NCBI GenBank assembly: GCA_902791985.1
Contig: CADAYD010000018.1
Location: 1 to 34,481, forward strand
Direction of reading: 5' to 3'
Source: an uncultured bacterium
Lineage (GTDB): Bacteria > Cyanobacteriota > Vampirovibrionia > Gastranaerophilales > Gastranaerophilaceae
DNA length: 34,481 bases
Below the pieces are notes generated by a model. That model saw only the letters and a program-made list of their open reading frames with translations. It did not search any database and was not told the origin of the DNA. How positions within the stretch are numbered: position 1 is the first letter of the stretch; the number at the start of each line of letters is the position of its first letter. Shown piece by piece: positions 1 to 6,574 of the stretch. The position numbers were made by a program, and so were the translations under genes.

Positions 1-45
1 CGATGCCGTCAGGCATTGCAGTAATTTGCGTTTTTCTCTTTCTTG

Positions 46-90
46 GTTCGTTCTTTCTCTTTTACTCGCAATAAAAGAGAAAGAATGAAC
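46..90. repeat. Long perfect-stem hairpin
   Basis: The arm at 46-63 pairs with 73-90 over 18 base pairs, with one G-T wobble at 50/86, around a 9-nt loop (64-72). The stem is pyrimidine-rich on one side (TTCTTTCTCTTTT) and purine-rich on the other. It lies just after the stop of the minus-strand glycosyltransferase gene. No U-tract follows on either strand, so a simple intrinsic terminator is not clear. A partial extra copy of the pyrimidine arm (TTTTTCTCTTTCTTGG) lies just upstream at 31-46, which suggests a dispersed repeat. It could still act as a 3'-end stabiliser. Confidence 0.6.
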
Positions 91-127
91 AATATACTAA
101 TAATATTTTTTATGTAAATAATTGCTA

Positions 128-1825
128 CTAATTTTTTATCGATTTTATCTCTACAAGTTTATATTTTTTGCCCTCTTTGAGAATGTGAAAATCAAATTTT
201 TGTGACATATCATCAATGTCTTTATTTTTTATAATCGTTTTTATTTCAGGGTTTAAAAGTGATTTTTCATCATCTGAAATTGTTTTATTATCCGTATCAA
301 CAGTCACATAATCGACCTTATTCCCGTAATAGTAAAGCACTGAGTATTTGCGGCCACCGTTTATGACTGCCACCTTCGCTTTGTTGTCCTTACAGTATTT
401 TGCAAATTCCATCAAATCATTTTGTCCGAAAGAATAATCCATATTGTAAAATAACTTTGTGCCAAATGCAGATAAAATTACAATTAACAACGCATAAGAA
501 ATAAATACCCCTTTGAAATTTTCATTTTTGGCAAGTATTATACTTGAAACTCCGAACAAACCTGTTACCCCAACGCAGAACCACTGAATAGTTTTGACAT
601 CGGCGTAAATTTTTTCCGGCAAAAATAACCCCATAAAACATCCTGCGATAGCGGCAAGAATAAAAATTCCGCCCAGGATATAAACAGTAAAATGAATTTC
701 TTTTTTGTATTTACCGTTAAAAATGTAATCCTCCCAAATATAGGCGATAATAAACGATGTGAAGAAATATACAGGCAGAATGTATGTTATTAGTTTGGTA
801 CTTGATGACGAGAAAAATAACATTGTAAATGCAAAAGCTATAAAATTAAACCATAAAAATTTTTTTGCTACTTCATTGTTAGAATTTGCTTGCGATTTTG
901 TGGCAATCCATTCTTTTATTCTCTTAACACCTACTGCAAGCACAGAGAATACATAAGGGAACAATCCCCATAAGATTGTTGCAAAATAAAAATAAAATGG
1001 TTGCTTTCTGTGAATTTCGCTTGATGAGAAAAACCTGTTAACGTGATGCTTCATTATGTATTCGTTGAAGAAAAGCGGATCATGCATTTTGAACATAATA
1101 ATATGCCACGGCAAAATAATAAGCAAAAACAAAATTATTCCGACAATAAAATATTGCGGTTTGAAGATTTTTTTAAACGACTTATTAAAAACAGTGACAA
1201 AAAACATTGTTCCAAATGGCACAACAAAACCCGGAATTCCTTTTGCCATGACTGCAAATCCAGAAAAAATATAAAAAAGCCACCAAAAATATTTGACGTT
1301 TTTTTCTTGTGCAAACTGAGTCATAAATCCAAAAAGTACCGAAAATCCGATACAGGTTGTCACGACTATATCGAGAATTGCGAATTTTGCAAGCATAACA
1401 AATTCAATTGTTGTCGCAAGTATAATTGCGCTAATCAAGCCATACCTGCGAGATATGACTTTTTTACCAATAAAATACATCAAAAATGTGCACAAAGAGC
1501 CGTACAATGCAACCGGAAACCTTGCACTAAATTCGCTCACATGCCCGAAAATCGCAAATGACAAACATTCTCCCCAAAAATAAAGAGGAGGTTTTTCAAA
1601 GAAATATTCTCCGTTCAAATACAGAGTTAAAAAATTCTTTGTGTTAAACATATCTCTTGCCATTGAAACATAGCGGGTTTCGTCCACATCCATCAACGCA
1701 TAATTGCCTATATTAAAGAAAAACACAAAATAACAAAGTACCAATAATCCCAAAATTGTAAAAATCTCAGAGTGTTTTTTCACAAAATCCGACAAATTTT
1801 CTATATAATTCATAAAATGTTCCAT
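128..1825 (-). CDS. ArnT-like GT39/GT83 membrane glycosyltransferase
   Basis: A multi-pass membrane glycosyltransferase of the dolichyl-phosphate-mannose-protein mannosyltransferase / ArnT superfamily. These enzymes move a sugar from a polyprenyl phosphate onto lipid A, protein or glycan on the outer face of the inner membrane. After the first membrane segment comes the family's acidic loop motif DVDETRY (about residues 46-52 from this start), followed by FFEKPPLYFW. About ten further hydrophobic segments follow, then a soluble C-terminal tail. The reading frame stays open upstream to an ATG at 1894, which would overlap the preceding gene by 68 nt. I prefer the ATG at 1825, one base after that gene's TAG stop, because it leaves a normal short cytoplasmic N-terminus; 1813 is also possible. 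No strong Shine-Dalgarno marks 1825, while the 1894 ATG has a weak AGGCG. It is co-transcribed with the GT2 gene, its likely donor-lipid maker. The acceptor is unknown. Confidence 0.85.
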   Translation of the reverse strand: MEHFMNYIENLSDFVKKHSEIFTILGLLVLCYFVFFFNIGNYALMDVDETRYVSMARDMFNTKNFLTLYLNGEYFFEKPPLYFWGECLSFAIFGHVSEFSARFPVALYGSLCTFLMYFIGKKVISRRYGLISAIILATTIEFVMLAKFAILDIVVTTCIGFSVLFGFMTQFAQEKNVKYFWWLFYIFSGFAVMAKGIPGFVVPFGTMFFVTVFNKSFKKIFKPQYFIVGIILFLLIILPWHIIMFKMHDPLFFNEYIMKHHVNRFFSSSEIHRKQPFYFYFATILWGLFPYVFSVLAVGVKRIKEWIATKSQANSNNEVAKKFLWFNFIAFAFTMLFFSSSSTKLITYILPVYFFTSFIIAYIWEDYIFNGKYKKEIHFTVYILGGIFILAAIAGCFMGLFLPEKIYADVKTIQWFCVGVTGLFGVSSIILAKNENFKGVFISYALLIVILSAFGTKLFYNMDYSFGQNDLMEFAKYCKDNKAKVAVINGGRKYSVLYYYGNKVDYVTVDTDNKTISDDEKSLLNPEIKTIIKNKDIDDMSQKFDFHILKEGKKYKLVEIKSIKN

Positions 1826-1826
1826 T

Positions 1827-2780
1827 CTAAATAAGTTCAATATCTTTGATATAGCGCGGTCTTGATTTAACTTCTTTATAAAGCTGTCCGACATATTCGC
1901 CTATTATGCCAAGACAAAAGAGCTGAATTCCGCCAAAAACGCTTAATAACACAACAATTGTCGCCCAGCCGCTTGGTGAGTTGTGCCAGAAAATCTTTTC
2001 AAAAACTGTTTCTAAACCAACGCAAAATCCGATTAATGCCATGAAAAATCCCAAAACTGCTACCATACGCAATGGTACGATACTGTAGGATGTAATTCCG
2101 TTAAGGGCTAAAGCCATCAGTGAAGCATAGTTAAACTTTGATTCTCCTGCTGTGCGTGGCTTAACATCAAATTTAACCGAAGTCGATTTTAACCCGACTT
2201 CGTAGAAAAAACCTCGTAAAAACAGAAGCTTTTCGGGGTACATTTCAAGAATTTCAAGTGCGCGCTTGCTAATCAGTCTGTAATCCGAATGATTCATCGG
2301 AATGTGTGCGCCCAGTAAATTCATTGTTTTATAAAACGCAAGTGCCGTATATTTTTTTAGGAACGAATCTGTTTTACGATTATTTCTAATTCCTAAAACA
2401 ACGTCATAGCCATTTTTGTATTCATCAATAAATTTTTCTATCGCCCATTCATCTTGCTGCAAGTCGGCATCAATCGATACAACGCAATCACATCCGATGT
2501 TTTTGGCTCCTTCAAGTCCTGCAAGAATAGCTTTTTGGTTTCCGTAATTTCGCAAAAATTTCAAACCCTTAACGAGTTTATTTTCGTTATGAAGCTGCTC
2601 AATTATACTCCAAGTTGAATCTTTCGATCCGTCATCAATCAAATACAGATAACTGTCATCACGAATTTTGCCCTTTGATATCAAATCATTTATAACCAAA
2701 AATAATTTTTCAACAGTATTTTTTATACACAATTCTTCGTTGTAACACGGAATGATTATTGCTAACTGCGGTTTTTCCAT
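1827..2780 (-). CDS. Polyprenyl-phosphate glycosyltransferase, GT2 (DPM1/ArnC/GtrB-like)
   Basis: A GT2 enzyme expected to load a sugar from a nucleotide sugar onto undecaprenyl phosphate at the cytoplasmic face. The GT-A domain starts with IIIPCYNEE (residues 8-16), followed by the DDGS motif (49-52), the metal-binding DAD (104-106) and the PRTAGESKF segment (208-216) typical of the DPM1/GtrB/ArnC branch. Two C-terminal membrane helices lie at about 236-256 and 272-294, as in GtrB and ArnC. The length of 317 residues is normal. The start has GAGGGA eight bases upstream. The next gene is an ArnT-like transferase, which fits donor-lipid synthesis followed by transfer. The divergent neighbour is a YdjC-family deacetylase, so the sugar may be N-acetylated. 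Sugar identity cannot be read from sequence. Confidence 0.9.
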   Translation of the reverse strand: MEKPQLAIIIPCYNEELCIKNTVEKLFLVINDLISKGKIRDDSYLYLIDDGSKDSTWSIIEQLHNENKLVKGLKFLRNYGNQKAILAGLEGAKNIGCDCVVSIDADLQQDEWAIEKFIDEYKNGYDVVLGIRNNRKTDSFLKKYTALAFYKTMNLLGAHIPMNHSDYRLISKRALEILEMYPEKLLFLRGFFYEVGLKSTSVKFDVKPRTAGESKFNYASLMALALNGITSYSIVPLRMVAVLGFFMALIGFCVGLETVFEKIFWHNSPSGWATIVVLLSVFGGIQLFCLGIIGEYVGQLYKEVKSRPRYIKDIELI

Positions 2781-2819
2781 AATTCCCTCTTAAAAAAATA
2801 CCCGACTCATCATATTTAT

Positions 2820-2827
2820 ATTATAAT
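2820..2827. promoter_or_regulatory. Shared palindromic -10 of a divergent promoter
   Basis: ATTATAAT is its own reverse complement, so it gives TATAAT on the plus strand (2822-2827) and on the minus strand (2825-2820). Starts about 7 nt downstream would leave an 18-nt leader for the deacetylase (plus) and about 33 nt for the GT2 gene (minus). No good -35 is visible on either side. Symmetric -10 elements driving both directions are an established cause of divergent transcription in bacteria; its use here is inferred. Confidence 0.5.
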
Positions 2828-2851
2828 ACTAACAGGATAAAGGCAATAAAC

Positions 2852-3697
2852 ATGAGTAAAAAATTTATATTGAACGCAGATGATTTTGGGATGAGTCAGG
2901 CTTTTAACAGAGCGGTATTAAAGGGTTATCAAAAAGGAATTTTAACATCAGCAAGTATATGTGCAAATGGAGAAGCATTTGAAAATGCGGTAAGTGAAAT
3001 AATTCCGCAGTGCCCGAATTTATCTGTCGGTGTCCACTTAAATATCATTGAAGGAAAGTCACTTACTGATGTTGCGCTGCTTACTGATAATGACGGAAAT
3101 TTTAATAATGGATACCTTGCGCTTATTATGAAATCTTATAACAAAAAGTTTTTAGCCCAAGTTGAACAGGAATTCAGGGCGCAAATTGAAACGGTTATAT
3201 CAAAAACAAAAGTTGATCATATAGATTCACATGTTCACACTCATGCTATTCCAAATATTTTTAAAATCGTTGTAAAACTGGCAAAAGAATACAATATCCC
3301 GTATATTAGGACTCAATTCGAGCATCCATATATGATTCCGTCTATAAAAAAACATTTAAAACCGGCTTATTATGTCAATTTAATAAAAATTGCACTTTTG
3401 AATACATTTACAATTATAAATAAGCCTCTGGTCAAAGTAAATGATTTAAAAACTAATGATTATTTAATCGGCGTCGGATATACAGGCATGATGAGCGACA
3501 GGACTATTGCTTACGGATTGAGATCTTTGAAGAAAAAAGATTGTCTTGCAGAAGCGCTTATACATCCTTGCGATTATGATGACAGTAAGATTGACCATCA
3601 TACAATGGAATTTGAATTGACTCAGAACGAAGATTTAAGGGTGTTTATCGGCCAAATCGGATTTGAACTTTCAAATCATACGAATGCAATTTTGTAA
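2852..3697 (+). CDS. YdjC/ChbG/HpnK-family carbohydrate deacetylase
   Basis: A metal-dependent deacetylase of the YdjC superfamily (ChbG, HpnK, NaxD), which removes N-acetyl groups from sugars or sugar-lipids. The metal-site motifs are all present: NADDFG (8-13), GVHLN (60-64) and DSHVHTH (125-131). The length of 281 residues fits the family. There is no signal peptide, so a cytoplasmic or membrane-surface substrate is expected. A weak AAAGG precedes the ATG. It is divergent from, and shares a promoter region with, the GT2/GT39 pair. In Francisella the YdjC-family enzyme NaxD deacetylates undecaprenyl-phosphate-GalNAc made by a GT2 enzyme before an ArnT-like transferase adds galactosamine to lipid A. 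The same trio is here, so that role is my leading inference. Chitobiose or hopanoid roles are alternatives; no hopanoid genes are in view. Confidence 0.87.
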   Translation: MSKKFILNADDFGMSQAFNRAVLKGYQKGILTSASICANGEAFENAVSEIIPQCPNLSVGVHLNIIEGKSLTDVALLTDNDGNFNNGYLALIMKSYNKKFLAQVEQEFRAQIETVISKTKVDHIDSHVHTHAIPNIFKIVVKLAKEYNIPYIRTQFEHPYMIPSIKKHLKPAYYVNLIKIALLNTFTIINKPLVKVNDLKTNDYLIGVGYTGMMSDRTIAYGLRSLKKKDCLAEALIHPCDYDDSKIDHHTMEFELTQNEDLRVFIGQIGFELSNHTNAIL

Positions 3698-3699
3698 TC

Positions 3700-3728
3700 T
3701 TGTCTAAAGATGCGTTTTGCTATAAAAT
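3700..3728 (+). promoter_or_regulatory. Promoter for cca, likely leaderless
   Basis: TTGTCT (3700-3705) and TAAAAT (3723-3728) are separated by 17 nt. The predicted start falls on or beside the ATG at 3735, six bases after the -10. No Shine-Dalgarno lies in the gap, which reads ACCCCT. Confidence 0.6.
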
Positions 3729-3734
3729 ACCCCT

Positions 3735-4823
3735 ATGGAACTCAAAGATAAAAATCTTTATTATATAGGTGGAGTGGTGCGTGATGAAATTCTCGGGACT
3801 CCGAATTTTGATATTGACCTGACATACAATGGTAACGCTATTGAATTTGTCAACAATCTGCCTAATGCCGAAATTGTCCAAATTAATGAGTCGTTTGGTA
3901 CGGTAAGAATAAAACTTGATGGACAAGAAATTGATATTGCTTCAACACGAAGTGAAATTTATCCCCAAAAAGGACATTTGCCTGTGGTGGATAAAATCGG
4001 TTGTAGTCTGAAAGAGGACGTTATGCGCCGTGATTTTACAATCAATGCTATGGCAAAATCTACTCTAACAGGTGAAATTATTGATTACACCGGCGGACTT
4101 GAAGATATCAAAACCAAAACCTTGCGTGTTTTACATGACAACAGTTTCATTGATGATCCGACAAGAATATTGCGCATGCTCAAATTTGCAGTTCGTTTCG
4201 GGTTTGAGCCTGATGAAAATACAAAAAGACTTCAGGATGAATATCTCGCTAATATAAATTATGATATGAGTTATAAGCGCTTGAAAAAGGAACTCATAGA
4301 AACCTTTAATCTTAATAGGTATGAAGCATTTGAAAGGTTTGTTAATCAGGGGATATACAAACTTGTTGCTCCGCAGAATTTTGAATTGCCAAAGCATAAC
4401 TTTACAGAACTTATTGAGCAATTTAAACCTAATAATATTTGGCTCATTTATGTTGGACTTTTGCCGGATATTTCAAATTTACCGTTGACAAAAACTGAAA
4501 GGCAAATTGTTGATGAGTTTAATAAAATCAAAAATATTCAATTTGATAGTAATTTTATAACATATAAAACTTTCAAAAATATTCCGATTGAATCGGTCAT
4601 TATGTATTCAACAATTGATTATGAAATTGTTAAAAAATATTTGCTGGAAATAAAAGATATTGAAATTTTAATCGATGGAAACAATTTAAAATCGCTCGGA
4701 ATTAAACCTTCACCAAAATATCAGGAATGTTTTGATTTTGTTCTTGAGCAAAAATTTAAAAATCCAAATTTGACAAAAAATGATGAAATCAAATTGGCAG
4801 AAAAGTTTTTTACAATGTATTAA
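3735..4823 (+). CDS. cca: CCA tRNA nucleotidyltransferase / poly(A) polymerase family
   Basis: A class II nucleotidyltransferase that adds or repairs the 3' CCA end of tRNAs. The head domain has GGVVRD (12-17), the catalytic DxD at 26-28 (FDIDLTY) and the third acidic residue in EIDIAS (around 66-68). RRDF (98-101) is followed by TINAMA, then DPTRILRMLKFAVRFGF (141-157). The C-terminal half (to 362) is the divergent helical body. Some bacteria split CCA and A addition between two related enzymes, so the exact nucleotide specificity is not certain. The gene appears to be leaderless. Its 3' end overlaps the convergent upp gene by 14 nt, with no terminator between them. Confidence 0.9.
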   Translation: MELKDKNLYYIGGVVRDEILGTPNFDIDLTYNGNAIEFVNNLPNAEIVQINESFGTVRIKLDGQEIDIASTRSEIYPQKGHLPVVDKIGCSLKEDVMRRDFTINAMAKSTLTGEIIDYTGGLEDIKTKTLRVLHDNSFIDDPTRILRMLKFAVRFGFEPDENTKRLQDEYLANINYDMSYKRLKKELIETFNLNRYEAFERFVNQGIYKLVAPQNFELPKHNFTELIEQFKPNNIWLIYVGLLPDISNLPLTKTERQIVDEFNKIKNIQFDSNFITYKTFKNIPIESVIMYSTIDYEIVKKYLLEIKDIEILIDGNNLKSLGIKPSPKYQECFDFVLEQKFKNPNLTKNDEIKLAEKFFTMY

Positions 4824-5484
4824 AAATTCTATCTCCGGCATCGCCCATTCCAGGTACGATGTATCCTTTTTCGTTTAAGTGGTCATCGACAGCAGCCGTA
4901 ATAATTTCTATATCCGGATAGTGTTTTTGTATATTTTCTATTCCGATGGGAGCAGCTATTATACAAATACATTTGATATGGTCTATAGGAATACCTTTAT
5001 TCGCATATAAATCAATCGCACCCAGCAAAGAGTTTCCTGTAGCAAGCATCGGGTCAGTAATATAAACATAAAATTTTTCCGGATTTGGTGTTTCCATAGG
5101 AACTTTGTTGTAATACCAGATGGGTTTGAGTGTTTTTTCATCACGATACATCCCAAGATGTCTAATTGTTGCCTGAGGAAGAATATCTATTGCTTCATCG
5201 GTAAAAATCAATCCAGCCCGCAAAATTGGCGAAATAATAATTTCAATTTCAGGGTCAATTGTTTTGGTTGTAAAAGTTGTAAGTGGTGTTGTAATTTGTG
5301 TATTAACAAGCGGAAGATTTTTTGCAGCTTCATATAAAAGGCATCTTGTTATTTTTCTGGCAGCGATTCTCATACCTTGTGCATCAGTATTTTTGTCACG
5401 CATTGTGCATAAGTTTAATGATACGACCGGATTATTAATTATTTTCACTTTGTTTAAATTCATCATTTTGATTTCCGTTGTCAT
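4810..5484 (-). CDS. upp: Uracil phosphoribosyltransferase
   Basis: A pyrimidine salvage enzyme converting uracil and PRPP to UMP. The PRPP-binding loop reads DPMLATGNS (the usual form is DPMLATGGS). The N-terminal MRDKNTD, the SPILRAGL segment and the C-terminal GYIVPGMGDAGDRIF uracil-binding region are all typical. The length is 224 residues from the ATG at 5484, which has GGAAG seven bases upstream. That start overlaps the end of the upstream MCE gene by 50 nt. ATGs at 5466 and 5463 also have a GGAA upstream and would shorten the overlap. The product is cytoplasmic. It is likely co-transcribed with the MCE gene, with no obvious functional link. Confidence 0.94.
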   Translation of the reverse strand: MTTEIKMMNLNKVKIINNPVVSLNLCTMRDKNTDAQGMRIAARKITRCLLYEAAKNLPLVNTQITTPLTTFTTKTIDPEIEIIISPILRAGLIFTDEAIDILPQATIRHLGMYRDEKTLKPIWYYNKVPMETPNPEKFYVYITDPMLATGNSLLGAIDLYANKGIPIDHIKCICIIAAPIGIENIQKHYPDIEIITAAVDDHLNEKGYIVPGMGDAGDRIFNTL

Positions 5485-6139
5485 TTTTTACTTCCTTTTT
5501 TCGAAAATTTTCAATTTTTTTCTTAAATTTATTTTCTTCTTGAATCATTTTATCAAGTTGTTTATTCAAATTATTCATATCATCATTCATTGTTGCCGGT
5601 GTAACCTCATTGTGTCTTGGCGACTGAATAGTAGGAACATCAGAAAGTTCTTTACCGGCATGCCCAAGATTGGTAAATATTTCATCAATGTTTTTAAATA
5701 TTCCGTCAAAAAGGCTTATAATCCTATTTAGTCTTACAGAATCTTTAGAAACAATAATTTTATCATTAGTTTCTGTGTTAGGCGGATAAATTTCAAGTGC
5801 TTTGGAGCCTCCAAGACCGGAGCCTTCTACAGTTGCAATTGCACCTATAGGTAAAGTTAAGTCTTTTTCTGTAATAATAAATTTTATATAAATATCCGAA
5901 TAAACGTCTGATGAAACGAGTTGAATTTTCGTTACATGGCCTATTTGTGTTCCTAAAAATCTTACCGGAGAACCAACAATTAAACCATCTACATCGTTCA
6001 TAAATATCTGATAACTCTTATATTCTGATTGTGTCTTGTGATGATGATATCTTATACCAAAAACACATAGAGCAATAATAATAAGCCAAATAATAAACTC
6101 TATCCATGAATAAATTCTAAAATTGTCAGGTTTTTTCAT
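5435..6139 (-). CDS. MCE-domain (MlaD-like) lipid transport protein
   Basis: A periplasmic lipid-binding MCE protein anchored by one N-terminal membrane helix (about residues 12-30). The MCE domain (about 40-125) shows GSPVRFLGTQIG and VEGSGLGGSKALEI, both close to the family pattern. After it comes a charged, Asn/Lys/Glu-rich tail with coiled-coil character. In other bacteria such proteins are substrate-binding subunits of ABC phospholipid transporters (MlaFEDB; TGD2 in plants and cyanobacteria). No permease or ATPase partner is in this window. The frame extends to a TTG at 6157, but the ATG at 6139 is preferred because it sits seven bases after a TATAAT. The 3' end overlaps upp by 50 nt. 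Confidence 0.86.
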   Translation of the reverse strand: MKKPDNFRIYSWIEFIIWLIIIALCVFGIRYHHHKTQSEYKSYQIFMNDVDGLIVGSPVRFLGTQIGHVTKIQLVSSDVYSDIYIKFIITEKDLTLPIGAIATVEGSGLGGSKALEIYPPNTETNDKIIVSKDSVRLNRIISLFDGIFKNIDEIFTNLGHAGKELSDVPTIQSPRHNEVTPATMNDDMNNLNKQLDKMIQEENKFKKKIENFRKKEVKNDNGNQNDEFKQSENN

Positions 6140-6146
6140 ACTTAAT

Positions 6147-6152
6147 ATTATA
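6147..6152 (-). promoter_or_regulatory. -10 element for the MCE gene, likely leaderless
   Basis: TATAAT on the minus strand (6152-6147) is followed by seven bases (ATTAAGT) and then the ATG at 6139. No Shine-Dalgarno can fit. No convincing -35 was found. Confidence 0.5.
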
Positions 6153-6172
6153 CACAAAATAATTTTTTAGGT

Positions 6173-6178
6173 TATTAT
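6173..6178 (+). promoter_or_regulatory. -10 element for the CxxCxxCC protein gene
   Basis: TATTAT at 6173-6178 is followed by GTAAAA and then the ATG at 6185. The spacing (six bases) implies a leaderless mRNA. There is no clear -35 and no Shine-Dalgarno. Confidence 0.4.
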
Positions 6179-6184
6179 GTAAAA

Positions 6185-6574
6185 ATGTTTGACCTTATAA
6201 AATCAATATTTTATGAAATTGCATCATATTTTGTACCGGAAAAACAGAGATACGAGATTACCGGTGAATGTAAAAAATGCGGGAAATGCTGCAATTATAT
6301 GTATAGCGTAGATACATACACAGAAAAAGAATTTAAAATTATGCAATTGATTTTTCCAAAATACAAAAGGTTTTATATAAAAGGGAAAGATGAATTTGGC
6401 AACTTAATTTTTGCTTGTAAATTAGTTACAGCCGAAGGATTGTGTTCTGACTATAAACACCGCCTTAGAATGTGCAGAAACTATCCGGCAAAATTTATTG
6501 GCTACAGAGGGCAATTACACGAAGGGTGCGGATATAAGGTAAATTTTAAAGAGTTTAAAGACTATCTGGATTAA
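6185..6574 (+). CDS. YkgJ-family cysteine-cluster protein
   Basis: A small protein (129 residues) with the Cys cluster ECKKCGKCCNY near residues 29-39 and two later cysteines (in FACKLV and LRMCRNYP), the pattern of the YkgJ/UPF0153 putative zinc- or iron-chelating family. The N-terminal stretch (FDLIKSIFYEIASYF) is amphipathic or hydrophobic and may contact the membrane. The biochemical role of the family is unknown. The last 20 nt overlap the end of the convergent folC gene, with no terminator between them. Confidence 0.8.
   Translation: MFDLIKSIFYEIASYFVPEKQRYEITGECKKCGKCCNYMYSVDTYTEKEFKIMQLIFPKYKRFYIKGKDEFGNLIFACKLVTAEGLCSDYKHRLRMCRNYPAKFIGYRGQLHEGCGYKVNFKEFKDYLD

Noticed and set aside
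1043-1561. Plus-strand open frame of 172 codons
   Set aside because: Lies wholly inside the ArnT-like gene on the other strand; Lys/Asn/Cys-rich low-complexity product and no ribosome site. A shadow frame.
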